A DNA stretch of 64,000 nucleotides from Onchidella celtica (Eukaryota; Mollusca; Gastropoda; Systellommatophora; Onchidiidae): positions 64,039,370 through 64,103,369 of the forward strand of contig OZ007570.1 in NCBI GenBank assembly GCA_963931925.1. Reading direction: 5' to 3'. The stretch's first letter is position 1; each line of letters begins with the position of its first letter. Made by a program: the position numbers and the translations under genes. Shown in pieces: positions 20,881 to 33,500 of this stretch. Under the pieces are notes generated by a model. It was not told where the DNA came from and made no database searches. It worked only from the letters and a program-made list of their open reading frames with translations.

Positions 20881-23337
20881 GAGTTCTGCCATTAAAGTCC
20901 ATGATTCGTGAGCTTATAGAACAATGCAGAGCACAAACATGAGCCACTCTAGGGAAATAGTCCACACTGCCAATTTTTTCGAAATTGAGTTATGGGTAAA
21001 CTGTTAAAGTACAAACTGTCCTGAGAAGAATGCACTTCATTTCATGTTTAAAAATGTTAAAAATTGACCAAGTTATGGCTATTTCAAGGTGACAGGGTAG
21101 AAAAGGTCACTTTTAAGAAAACCACGCTTAAAGTCTACGTAATTCAAAAAGACCTCTAGACCAGTTCAGAAACATGTGGACCATTTCCCTAGGGCACCTC
21201 ACAAATACATGTATATGCAGTGACTTCAGATTGCAAAGCTTAACCCAACACATAACTAAATAAATACATTGTACATGGTTACAGTACATTTCAATGATAA
21301 GTCATTCGTCCATAGCATAGAAAACCAAGGCACTGTGACACATACACAAATACTCTCCACATCTAAACCTAATCAAGCCACAGAAAAATATTCCCAGCCT
21401 TCAAAATTACGACAGCATAATAATAAAACATACAGTTCACTCCTCAGATACAAATCACGTAGAACAATCGATCCTTCTTTGTGAAGCAACAAAATAATAT
21501 TATAATTACAGTATTTTCAGTATTCTGCCAGTGTTTAGTCTGATAAATGCACAGTTGGTGACAATAAAAATTTTTAAAAAAGGGAATCTCTGCACCCACC
21601 TGTTTTAAATTACATGTATATTTAAGAACAGAGACTGGTCTTTCTGCCAAATACTGATGCATGGGAAAGAGAATGCAAAATGGATCTCTCATAACGGATA
21701 TCAGCTTTGTCAAACACGCCTTTGTTGCATTTATAAAGCAAATCATATCATATAAACAAACTGCCTAATTAATATGAAGTCTACTCCTGCGTCAATATGT
21801 TTTGCTGCGTCAAATGCCTGCCAAACATGGACAAAAACACTGTGACATTTACTCATCTGTTGTTCTATAAAACAACTTTACCTGTCACTACTGTCAGGTA
21901 ATGGCTTGGCTTGTTCCAAAGTACAACTGTTTACAAAATACATGTGTTAATGTACTTACGAGTTGTACTTGTAGGGAGAAATCTGAAATTGACTGCTTAC
22001 ATACACATATGGACAATGAATGCCTCATGGACAAAATGTTTCGTGTCACAACTTACAGTTACAAATATTTCCTTGAGTAAATTTCAATTTAACAGGTACC
22101 AGTGATTGATTTACCACTGAATGTCGATTTCAAATTCAAACAAAACGATCCAATGAAATTACAAATATCCTGAAAGCAATTTAAAGAATGTAGGATGAAA
22201 AGCGCCACTGAAGTCTTAATTAATTATAATAAAAATTTAATTATCCTGATATATTAAAAACATAACATTAACAATAACATTGCCATGAACTAATAGTAAT
22301 ATTTAACCATCACCATCAAATATTTTGTGAATTTTTTTCATGGTAATAGGCATCCATAACGCACCTCCTTGTTAACATTATAACAGTTTATCTCTCTTGT
22401 TTATTCATATCTATACTCTAGTAGTTTTATGAAATAAGTAGAAATGTCAAAACTGATTACATGTATAAGGAATGAATGAAATTGATACACACAACATCCA
22501 AGTTTCTTGAATAGCCATTTTTTATTCTGACAGAAACACAATACATATATACCTATATTCAAATGCTGTCCAAGGTGATAAAGAAGAAAGACAAATGGCC
22601 TTGAAACAAACAGCAGGGAATGAAACGGTTACAATATTACATGTCACTGATTTTCTTCTCCCTGATTAGAGTTGTCACATTTTCTTTTTCATATTATACA
22701 ACATTATAAAGCATTAAATAAAAGAAAATCCAGTAAATACGCAGTTCTTGTTTAACTCGTAATTTAAAAATAAGACAGCTCCTAGGCAAAATTACATGTA
22801 CTGAAATCGTATAATAAACTAGTCAATGGCCCATATTAGGAAATGGTAACGTACTGTAATAAATGTTAATGGCACATGCCAAAGTGAAAGCTCAACCCGA
22901 AAATTATGAATCAAATAAAATTAGAAACAACAGACCCACTTATCGGCCAATGTTATCAATAAAATCTTAAAAAGGCAAGACTCAGGATGAAAGAAAATCT
23001 GCATGAAAAGTTAGGTTGCTGCAGATAGTGAAATGCCACTGGTCTTATCAACATAGTATGTACTACTCACATTGTCTGAGTAAATCTGTACATTAATAAA
23101 TAAATATTATAGCTTCAGTTCCGGGTAATTATTATAAATGTATGTGGATCTGCTTGAACTTGTGCCATTACTGCATTTTTTAAAAATGATAAAGTATGTG
23201 ATACATGTATTTTTACAAAGTGCCACAAACAAACATAATTTGCATGTACAAGTAGTTCGTTCCATCTCCCTCTCTCTTGTTTAATACATGTACTATGAAT
23301 GTCATCATTATAAGCACTATTAAACATACAGCTAATG
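20881..23337. other. Intergenic, no gene recognised
   Basis: AT-rich non-coding DNA. I found no exon, RNA gene or defined repeat. Confidence 0.4.
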
Positions 23338-23445
23338 CAGACCTCCCAACTAGTACACCTAGGATGTGGGGAGATTTGGTTAAAAAAGTGGGGAGATTTC
23401 ACAAAAACCAGGGAGATTACGGCAACCTCTTAGAAACTCAACACA
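23338..23445 (+). repeat. Fragment of the CAGACYTCCYAACTAG repeat
   Basis: It starts cagacctcccaactagta and contains a repeated GGGGAGATTT and ACAAAAACC-GGGAG. It matches the left part of the element nested at 25,911-26,395. A long C-run follows at about 23,490-23,513. No right end was found nearby. Confidence 0.5.
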
Positions 23446-25755
23446 TAAGGAAAAATTAAATACCGTAAAAATTAAAAAAAAAAACAACATGTGGCACCCC
23501 CCCCCCCCCCCCCAATAGTGCCGAAAATAAGAATAAAACTGATACTCTCAAATTTGTCACCCCCAAGTTTGCAAGACTTCAGTAGATGTAAAACATTTTT
23601 GACATGGTTGAAGAAAACCTAGTAACAATTTTCATGCTGGATCTAAGCAGTCTGGTCAGTCCAACCAAGTCATTAAATGCCATAATCAGAAAGTCAGCTT
23701 GATCTTTTTGGCACTAGAGTTGCTATACCAAGAAGCAGATAGTTTGTCTGTAGCTTTAACGGCAGATTGATTACCACTAGATAAATTGAGAATCTATAGG
23801 ATGGTCTTGATATATAAAAAAAGCCAATTTTTTTTTGTTGAAAGTGTTGTTTTTTTTAAATCAGAAAAGACTTTTTAAAATGGCTTTGGTAAGTGCTGAA
23901 AATGAGGGTAAAGATGTTACCCTGATGTATAATACCAACACTTGATTTTTCAAAACCTCCATAGGTCTATGAATCTATGTAAAATAAGCCCAGCTGGGGA
24001 CTCTCAGGCCGATTTTCCTCAGGGGAGTTTTTTTCCCCCCCTAATGATACTCCTACTGATAATGCTCAGGAGGCCATCGCTTGCCGTCTATAACCTTTCT
24101 TTCAATATTCTGAGAAAAAAAAAATGGGCCCGCCCTCTCCATACAAGCAATAGACGTCTGACCCAAAACTCTTCTGGGGGGGAAAAAGACTAAATACATG
24201 TGCATTGGGGCCAGACAGGTCCCCTCTAGTGTTTCTACCCAACCCAGTAATGCTACACCTATGAAAAGGATTGATAGAGGTCCTGGCAATGGCAGAGTTT
24301 GTTATGCATGATGGCAAACAATAATGATTATAATGTTACATGACAAACACAATAAACAACAGGATTTATCCAAAATATTCAAGAAAAATGTGTAATATTT
24401 GTACAAAGTTAGATATGACATTCATATTAATTATACACATACAGTAATGACACATGTTGCCTCATAGGACATACACTGATAATTGGTATATTCAGCAATA
24501 TTCTCTATGATTCATTACTTCCAATAACCACACAAAAATGAAAATGACAAATAAATTTGCAAGTTTCCACCGAAAACACTTTAAATGAGATCACAAAAGG
24601 CCAAAAATAGTAATTTTTTACTTGCTGCTTTCATCGCACACAAGAATTACAGCAAAGGATTATACATGTATAGAAAAATATTAATAATAACAAAAATAAG
24701 ACCATGGGGATACAACGCCTAAGCCAAATGCATGTAGTTCTAGCCTTCTTTAGACTGCTCTAGCAATAAACATCAATGTACATAATCCATATATCCCAAT
24801 AATTCAAATATGAACACCAAATGATTCATACATACTGGTAACAGTGGTAACATAAAAAGGGTAAATCACATTATTTATATTTATAGACCTGCAAATGACC
24901 GGTTCAGCGAGATAAAATCAAACAAATGTAGCACTCAAAATGGGTATTGCTTCAATTACGGTATGAAATAAATGAGGAGTACAACACACTATAATAATTA
25001 TGGTTCAATGCAGTGATACCAGTGTCTGTACCTGTGTAGTGGACACAATATGAAAAAAAAAAAAAGATTATTTAAACAACTGCTGAAGAGTCGAGAGAAT
25101 ACAGTGTGTGACTGTTATTTGTTAAAGTATTTTACAACTTAACTGTCAATGGAAAGGAATGATCTCAAGTGAAAGAGTACCAGGTATGTTTAGTTACAAT
25201 CAAACAGGCATGAAAATACCTTCAGACTAGTCTACGGGTAAAAGATGGCATAGTGGGTGAGTTTCATTTCTTAATACCTGAGATAAAACCACTTTCAAAT
25301 AAAGAATGGATTACATGTGATTATACAACAATACAAGATAATTTGTTGGGAGGCGTGAGGTTAATAGGTATCCACCTCTAAGACTGGGCACTCGACAACC
25401 ATCATTTTCAGACCATGCAGAAGCTGCGTTTGGTGCCTGCAACTGCCATAAAGTTACAACAACATTCATTACCTAGAAAACTGAAACTGGCTAGTTGTGG
25501 GTGGATTGGACTTGGTCACTTCATAATTCAAAATGTGAAGGGTTTGATTTCAATTTTTGTTTCAATCAAAGATGGTTATAGTGGAAATGGCAGACAAGCT
25601 GTCAGGCAAGCAATGTCAAGCATCATATACAAGATCATTTACGAGCAGTTAAACTACTGAGGATGTAAAGTGAGGAAAATGAAAAACCTGCAAGGATAAG
25701 AAAATGGAACGGATGTGACAGATCAGCCTGATAGAAGAAAAGGAAGAATTTCCAA
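23446..25755. other. Intergenic, no gene recognised
   Basis: Poly-C run near 23,490-23,513, otherwise AT-rich DNA. Short open frames on both strands have no protein-like content. Confidence 0.4.
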
Positions 25756-26514
25756 CAGGATTCCTGCACCTCTTTGAGAGTGTTTTGGAAGGCTTTTCCA
25801 GGGCTAAAAATGTTACTTGCCAGGGATATTTAAGTGCCAGAAAATCGGGAGAAATTTACTTGTTTGTGCAGTGTATTCAGACTTTTTTTCCACTTTCTAA
25901 AAATTCAAACCAGACTTCCTAACTAGTAGAAACAGGAGATTTTATGAAAAAATAGAAGGTAGGACAAAAACCGGGGAGGAACCGCAATGTTGTAGAAACT
26001 CACAGCTGGAGTTGGACTGACTGTGAGAATTTGGCAATTTAGATCAAAACAGAATCAACCCGAGTTAACACAGAATTGCATCATTATGAGATGGGCATGA
26101 AAAATTTTGATACCCAAAACTGGTAGCTCTATATAAGAAGAAATTTTAAGCTATCGCTGCCCATCCACTGTTATTAGTGTTAATGAAGACATGCCAGCAA
26201 CAACAGATCTAAATGCACTCAAGTCAAACACACACAGAAAAATGTGATGACTGTGTGCAACACAGAAAAGGCACGTACCAGTAATATAAAAAACAAAAAC
26301 AGAGTTTTCAAAGGAACATGGGGAGAGCAGGGTTAAACAATGTATTATAAAAACCGGAAGACTCAGGTGAAAAGTGGGGAGACTCGGGAGGTCTGTAAAC
26401 CTCCAAGAGAATTCCAGGACTAATCCACTATTTCCAGTTGTTTCTTCTCAAATATTTACATTCCAGAGCTTTCCCAAGGGATCCCTGGAGTTCCAGGGCC
26501 GTGCAGGAATCCTA
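25756..26514. mobile_element. hAT-like MITE interrupted by a second element
   Basis: The outer ends are caggattcctgcacc (left) and gtgcaggaatccta (right), the same inverted ends as the uninterrupted copy at 27,694-27,958. Internal matches include ttttccagggctaaaa on the left side and attccaggactaat / ccagggccgtgcagg on the right. A 485-bp foreign segment separates the two halves. CAGGRTTCCTGCAC-type ends are common in hAT non-autonomous families; the 8-bp duplication expected for hAT could not be confirmed. Confidence 0.65.
25911..26395. mobile_element. Element nested inside the hAT-like MITE
   Basis: It begins cagacttcctaactagtag and ends gactcgggaggtctg, so its ends are roughly inverted (CAGACYTCC / GGAGGTCTG). 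It shares its left part with the fragment at 23,338. It is non-coding and entered after the outer MITE. Confidence 0.55.
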
Positions 26515-27693
26515 TCCCAATCACACGGGATTAAAAGAAAATTCACAATTTACACTTGTTGATAGCTAAAAGTGGAAGAAAGATAAGAAAATGTTAAGAT
26601 TCAGCATCACTCAGTGGTGTAGCACAGGGCAATGTACATTTTGGATGTCTCGCCGTGACAACATTAATAACTTCCTTTAGTGTTGCTAAGCAAATAAGGA
26701 AATTTTGCCTTAACCTGCGACTGGGGTAGCCACAACAGAACCAATGTTAAACTGTTTGGTAAGATAGATAATATAAGAACGTTAGTTACTAACAGACAAT
26801 GCCATATCATGTTGTTTATAACTCAGGGACTTCATGAATTTCAACTATTTTGTTCTATACCAAAGATCTACAGAGGTGAAAATGGCAAAAGCTATAGCTG
26901 TGGGTCTCTCCATGCTATCACTACCAATCTGAAATTTCCTTCAAACTGAACATTAATGACTTGCTCTCTTTTTAATACATGCGCTGCATATGCTGGCAGA
27001 AGTTTCCTACGGAAGCACGCTGCTAAAATGAATAAAAGTATGCAAATTTGAAGTCAATGAACTGCATCTAGAAAAACTTTTAAATATTCGGGAGACCCAG
27101 ACTCAAGAGTTGAGGACATGGTAGATTTGATGCTGATGGATGGGGCAATACAGGATTAGTCATCCAACGAGTGACTAGATTAGGATTTAGCGAGCTTCCA
27201 GATAAGCTAAATTTGAATCAAGGAGCGCGAATTTATTAGTATTTCAAAGATAAGGGACCCTATTACGGTGTAAGAAATGAATGCTAGTTCTAAACCTCTA
27301 TAAAGTTATTGCATGCTTGTGAATCTGTAGGCCTGGGAGCAGCCCAAGTCATCCTGTTAGTAATGGCTACATAATGAGCTCAATCTGCAGCACATTACAG
27401 GTACCCATTTTGCTATCAGTCATATAATGTTGTTCAGACAATGGAAAGTTACTCATGCTCTTAACCACAGCTGGTTAAAAAATCCCCGGTCCTATTCTGC
27501 TCTGTAATCACTGATGTATTTGTATTTGTATTTGTAAAACTCTTTAATCCCATTTGGGAAATTTCACATGCCAGTTTACTTAGATGTACAATTTCTATCA
27601 TGATCCAAGTCCAAACCACCTACAAGTTAAAGAACCAGATTCCAGGAGTCTTCTCCATAGACATCACCATTAAATATTCATACTAATCGTACT
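26515..27693. other. Intergenic, no gene recognised
   Basis: Non-coding. A (TATTTG)n run near 27,515-27,540, followed by taatcccatttgggaaattt, looks like a minus-strand LINE-type 3' tail. Confidence 0.35.
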
Positions 27694-27958
27694 CAGGGTT
27701 CCTGCACCTTTGAGAGAATGTCTTACCAGAGGCCTTTCCGGTGCTTTTCCACGGCTAAAATGCTAATTTTCAAGGGCCACTTAAAAGTTCCAAAATGCAT
27801 TTCTTCCTTTATTTTTATTCAGACACCCCCCCCCCCCAACTTCAAAAAAGTTTTGTTTTTTTTAACTTACAAAGTTCCAGGGCTATCCCGAGGCTAATCG
27901 CCTATTTCCAGGGCTTGTCCACAGAATATTGGAATTCCAGGGCTGTGCAGGAACCCTG
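27694..27958. mobile_element. hAT-like MITE, uninterrupted copy
   Basis: This 265-bp element has inverted ends cagggttcctgcac ... gtgcaggaaccctg (14 bp, perfect). The centre is non-coding and contains a C-run. The flanking octamers (atcgtact and atgtatgg) do not match well, so the target duplication is decayed or differently placed. Confidence 0.8.
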
Positions 27959-30263
27959 ATGTATGGCGGCATTATTATAATATCTCTGAGCTATGACATG
28001 GGGTTATGATTGAACATATTACACACAATTCCACCCCATCTCCTCACAAAAAGACATTCTTCATGTGAAGACTTAGAGATTTTAACGAATTTAATGCAAA
28101 ACAAAATAATACAATGCTTAAGTTCATTAAACACATCTGCAGCATGGCACTTCACTGGCACAATGAAACATCCATTTAATATAAAAGAAAAATACAAATA
28201 ATTATTATAATATTATATACAGGGCAAAAGTTCTGCTGAAAAATCTATTGCATTTTTAAAGTATGGTGAATCAGTACTTTAAGTGCAATGTTTGTATCTT
28301 AAAATGTGTAGCATAACTGTAGACTGACCCAGCAGATCCACTCAGATGCCTGATTTTATTTTGTTTAGGGACATACACACATGTCAATGGTGATGCATGA
28401 CCTAAGGAAATGTTCACACTGGCTATACTGATGGTGCAGAAGAAGACCTCAATACTGAAACATTTAGAAAATATTTGCCAATTATGGTAACATGGGAACT
28501 ATCAATCCACAGCTTATGTATCCATAAACCCGCAAACCTTACAGCATTATTCACTGACAACATTCTGGACAATCAGGAAGCATGAAAGCTGCCAAACATA
28601 AATAAAAGAGAAGTCAATGTTGGCAAAGGCCAGTCAGGACCGCAAGACTCGACTCTAGTTACATTAACACCCCATTTACCAACTTCCAATCATTGATGGC
28701 TGTGTGTTACTGACTAAGGTAGAATTACAAAAACATTATTTGTACCTCTCATGAAAAGAAACAAACAAAACAATCTGAAGGCTTAATTAATCTTTGAACT
28801 GGAGCTTAAGATATTGAACAATTACTTTTTCAGCTCAGTCTATAATCTGATCATAATCTCCCCTGCATCCATGTCTCAAGATTTTATTTCCCCAACTGGC
28901 AAGTTATTAAACAATATTTTCTTCCTTCTCCTTGAATGTATGTATTCTGCTGAGGGTTTTTAAGAGAGATAAGCTACGAACCACTTTATTAAGCCATGAG
29001 GAAAATTCTCTTTCACAGAGCATTCAAGACTAACAGTACATATATGGTACACACATTTTACGTATCATTACATAAACATTTTGAAACCCATTAAACCCAA
29101 TAACAGGCATACATGAAGTGACATGATAAGGAACCTTTGTGGAATATGGTACACATCTAGCTAAAATGTCTTGATGGGGCAAACTGCAGAGGGCAAAAAT
29201 GATTTTCTGTATCTCCATCTTGAGATTTCATTTGGTGAGTCTGATTCCATACACTAAGCAACACTGATGGGACAACATGTGTCTGTACATTTGAGTAAAG
29301 GAGTTTTAACATTGGTACAGAGTACGAACAATAAGCAATTAATTTTTTTTTTTTAAAGTGATTCTATACATTCATATTTAGTGTATTTTACTTATTTTTA
29401 AATGTTTCCTCAGCCACTGGTTCAGATTCAGAAGTTTGATAAATACTGAGAGGTTCCCTAGACTAACCTTAAAAACTATCTTAACACACAGCCATAACCT
29501 ATCCATCTAAGTCCTAGTCCAGCAGTGTAATACAACATACCAGCACTTTCAGTCTATGACCTATCCTCCCCACATAATTTTTGTTCTGCATGCAAAAGTA
29601 TATCTTGAACAGTGCGTACGACAAATAGACAAATAGTTTGCTTTTTCTGTGGCACAAACTGCAAAAAAAACGCCGAGTTAACCACAATAAGCAACCAGCC
29701 GTGTAGTCCCCTAAAAACAGCCAAGTTATTACATTATTATAAAGTAAAGTGTACAAGTTCATTTCATATTATTTCCACATGAACTGAGGACTCTATCCCT
29801 CAGAATGCATTTATGTTGTTCCTCCGCCAGTCGTTTTCATCAATCAGTGTCCTCTTTTCCTCTACCTATGGCACTCTAGCCCTGTTTCAGTTTTTCTTTC
29901 CTTTCTCTCCACTGAACGGTCAGTAATAGTCAGTAGACTCCCACGCTACGTGCGATGGGTAAAGGCCACTGGCCAGGTCAGGGATCTAATTTACAGGGAA
30001 TCCTATCTGGGTTAGCGTGCCTCGCCGACATACACAGTATCGCAGTGCACATGGTTTGTTTTGGTAGGCATGATGAAAACATTTCTGTTATGCCTTATCA
30101 TGCTTAATTATGAATTAAACAATGAGGAGTGACCTCAATCGTGAAAACACTGCTTCCACGCTGCAGAGCCGCCATCCGAATTTGCATGGCCGATGTTTAG
30201 GAACTCGGCATCATGATGGCAGACCCATCACAGCAAGAGGATTAAAACGCTTGCCAAAACACA
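27959..30263. other. 3' flank of the IAP gene
   Basis: No coding sequence was recognised. The IAP 3' UTR must begin at 30,263 and run down the minus strand into this stretch, but I cannot fix its poly(A) site from the AT-rich sequence. Confidence 0.4.
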
Positions 30264-30544
30264 TTAAGCCAGAAAAATATTTGCCGTGCCAACAATGCGC
30301 TTCTCGCAGAGCATACAGCGAGAGGCATCGTCAGCGCAGTGCTGGCAAGCAATCACATGACCACAAGGGAGATAAACACAGCTGACTGGACGAATTGAAC
30401 AGATTAAACACGTCATACGTTGTGAAAGGTATCTATTTTCTCTCTCAGCCACTTGCAATTCTTCTTGAGGATCCAGTTCTGGAGGTGCTGGTTGCTGCAC
30501 CAATGGGGCCTGGGCTTGCTCTGCTTCATCTGGTGCAATGGCAG
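30264..30544 (-). CDS. IAP terminal exon (RING E3 domain)
   Basis: It follows acceptor ttgtccacag. A Pro/Gln-rich linker (QAPLVQQPAPPELDPQEEL) leads through a short helix (QVAERENRYLSQRM) to the RING (CLICSIRPVS, YLPCGHVIACQHC, RCMLC) and the hydrophobic tail GTANIFLA. Such C-terminal RINGs mediate dimerisation and ubiquitin transfer. Confidence 0.96.
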
Positions 30545-33500
30545 CTGTGGACAAAAATTTAGGAATAACATGACAGTGACAAGATGTATCCTGTACCACT
30601 TAAAAGTCTGGAGAAATAGGAGAAAAAGGTCAGATTAGTAAATATAGAATTCTATTAAAACAAGTATGCAACAATAACACACTTGTGTCAGATGAGATAA
30701 AGAAGTGAATGTCTTTGTATTTGAATTGCCACTGGAATGAAAAATGCAAGTAATAGTTTTGACAACAAAACTTTATTTTAGGGCTAAAAATATTTTGGAC
30801 AATAAATACAATTTTGGTAAACTGTACTTCTACATGGCAAATGGGCATTGATATTTAATAATATAGACTGCAGAAAAGATCACTTACAAAATCCTTTAGT
30901 TTGGGGAGAGAGGGGGTGGCAGGGGGGAGGTCAGTCCTCCCATGTAAATGGGCCGTTTCTGTTCATTTTAAGTCTTCTTAGTGGAGGGTGCACAAACATT
31001 TACAGTGTTATTTGTTATTGTATTTGAATGGTGGTATCATAGGGCACAAGCATCACTACTCCCCCAGCTTTGCCTATGATAAACCTGCTTCTGCTCATCT
31101 CTTTCCACATTCACAAGTACTTCGGGAGGGACAGTTTCAAAGTCAGGCCAAATAGACAAAATATAATATAATAGCTGAAGAGTGAACAGTTTAGAAATAA
31201 ATATTTTCTCTATTTGGCTTCACTTGTTGCTTTCGCGTTGTGACATACTTTTCACAAATTAATGTCTTTTACCCAAGTCCATACAAGAATGGGAAACTAC
31301 TGACTACAGAACGAGAACAGGATACACGCTGGACAGAGCACTTTCAGGAATTGCTAAACCGGCCACCACCTGAAGATAGAATAATAATACAAGATGCTGC
31401 TGAAGACCTTGACATCAACATAGATCCACCAAAGAAAGAAGAGATAGTGGCAGCAATAAAGAGCCTAAAAAACAGCAAAGCCCCAGGAAAAGACAACTTG
31501 ACTGCAGAACTGTTCAAAGCAGATCCGGATCAGTCAGCCACCATCCTTCAGCCACTGTTCACAGCTATCTGGGAAGCAGAAGCAGTACCAAAGAGCTGGA
31601 ATGAAGGCAGAATAGTGAAAATACCCAAGAAAGGAGCACTCAGCGATTGCAACAACTGGCGTGGTATCACTCTCCTTTCTATACCCAGCAAAATCCTTGC
31701 CAAGATCATTGTGCAACGTATGTCAGATGCTGTGGACAAGACACTGAGAAAGGAACAGGCCGGATTCCGAAAGGGGAAAGGATGCATTGACCAGATCTTC
31801 ACACTCCGAAACATCATAGAACAGTGTTCAGAATGGCAAAGGCAGCTCTATGTGAACTTCGTTGACTTCGAAAAGGCCTTCGACAGCATTCACAGAGAGA
31901 GTATATGGCGCATTCTTCGGCACTATGGGATTCCCAGCAAGCTTGTTGAACTCATCAAAAGCTTTTACAAGAACTTCAGTTGCAGTGTCGGAAACAGTGA
32001 TGCATCCTTTGAAGTGAAAACTGGTGTACGGCAAGGATGTGTGATGTCAACAATTTTGTTTAACCTCGTAATCGACTGGATTATGCGGAAAACTACAGAG
32101 GATGCACCAAGAGGCATCAGATGGACACTCTTCGACAACCTAGAGGATTTGGACTTTGCGGATGACCTTGCGCTATTGTCACATAGTCACCAACACATGC
32201 AAGATAAGACGCAGAGACTACATAATTTTGGATGCAAAGTAGGCCTTCGGATTAGCCAGAAGAAGACAGAGATTATGACCCTAAATGTAGACACTCCAGC
32301 ACCAGTGCAAGTAGATGACAAGAACCTCACCACGACGGACAAATTTAAATACCTTGGTAGCATTATCAGACCAGAGGGTGGCACAAAGGAGGACATCCAA
32401 AGTAGGCTGGGAAATGCAAGGGCTGTCTTTCAAAGTATGAGCAACATCTGGAAATCGACACAATACGGCATCAACACCAAGATCAGACTGTACCAAAGCT
32501 GTGTCCTATCCACACTCCTGTATGGATCAGAGTGTTGGCGAATGACAGAAGGTGACCTCGCCAAGTTGTCTTCCTTCCACACCACATGTCTTCGTAGGAT
32601 TCTCCGCATCTTTTGGCCAAACAAGATTTCTAATCAGGAACTACTAAGGCGATGCAAGCAAGAAGAAATAGCCAACATCATCACGAAGAGACGATGGAGA
32701 TGGCTTGGACACGTGCTGCGAAAGGAAGCAAATTCTATAACCAAAACAGCACTTCAGTGGACACCGGAGGGACGGCGCAAGCGAGGCAGACCCAAGGCAA
32801 CCTGGCGGAGAACAATCGAGGCAGAGATGAAATCCTTCAATCACTCATGGGGAACTCTCGCAAAGATGGCCCAGGACAGACAGGGCTGGAGATCCTTTGT
32901 TGCTGCCCTAAGCACCAGTGGGTGCAACAGGAAATAGTAGTAGTACCCAAGTCCATCATAGTTCAGTAGGCTAAAGAAATCATCATCCCAGTATTGCTTT
33001 ATTCTATCTCCACTTTTTACAAAAAATTGTAATAGACAGGAAACAGCATAACAAACTGTATTCTTTCATTCTTGGTTAAAATTGAGACGGTACCTCACCT
33101 CTAGGAATAGGTTTAAAGTGTTAAAAAGTTGTAACTCTTTCTAAAGTTTACCTAAAAACTTGACACGTAATTTGCTCAAACCACACTGATGTGGAGTAGA
33201 GAAAAGCAGTATTGGGGCAATCAGATAGAAGAAAGACAAGACTGCTCTGTGGTTGACAGGTTTCTTCTGTAAAGCGCATAGAGCGTTTTAAAAATGGATA
33301 TGCGCTATATAAAATAATAATAATAATAATAATACCTGGTTGTGCTGTAATTTGGTCCAAGGCTCCCAGACCAACATTTTGACGGTTCTCAAAAGCGCCC
33401 TGAGGACCCTCAATGCCATCATTTGGCTCCTCTTCACCCAAATCTTCAACACCAAATTGGGTAAGTACATCATCCAGTATATCACGCACCAGATTTTCGC

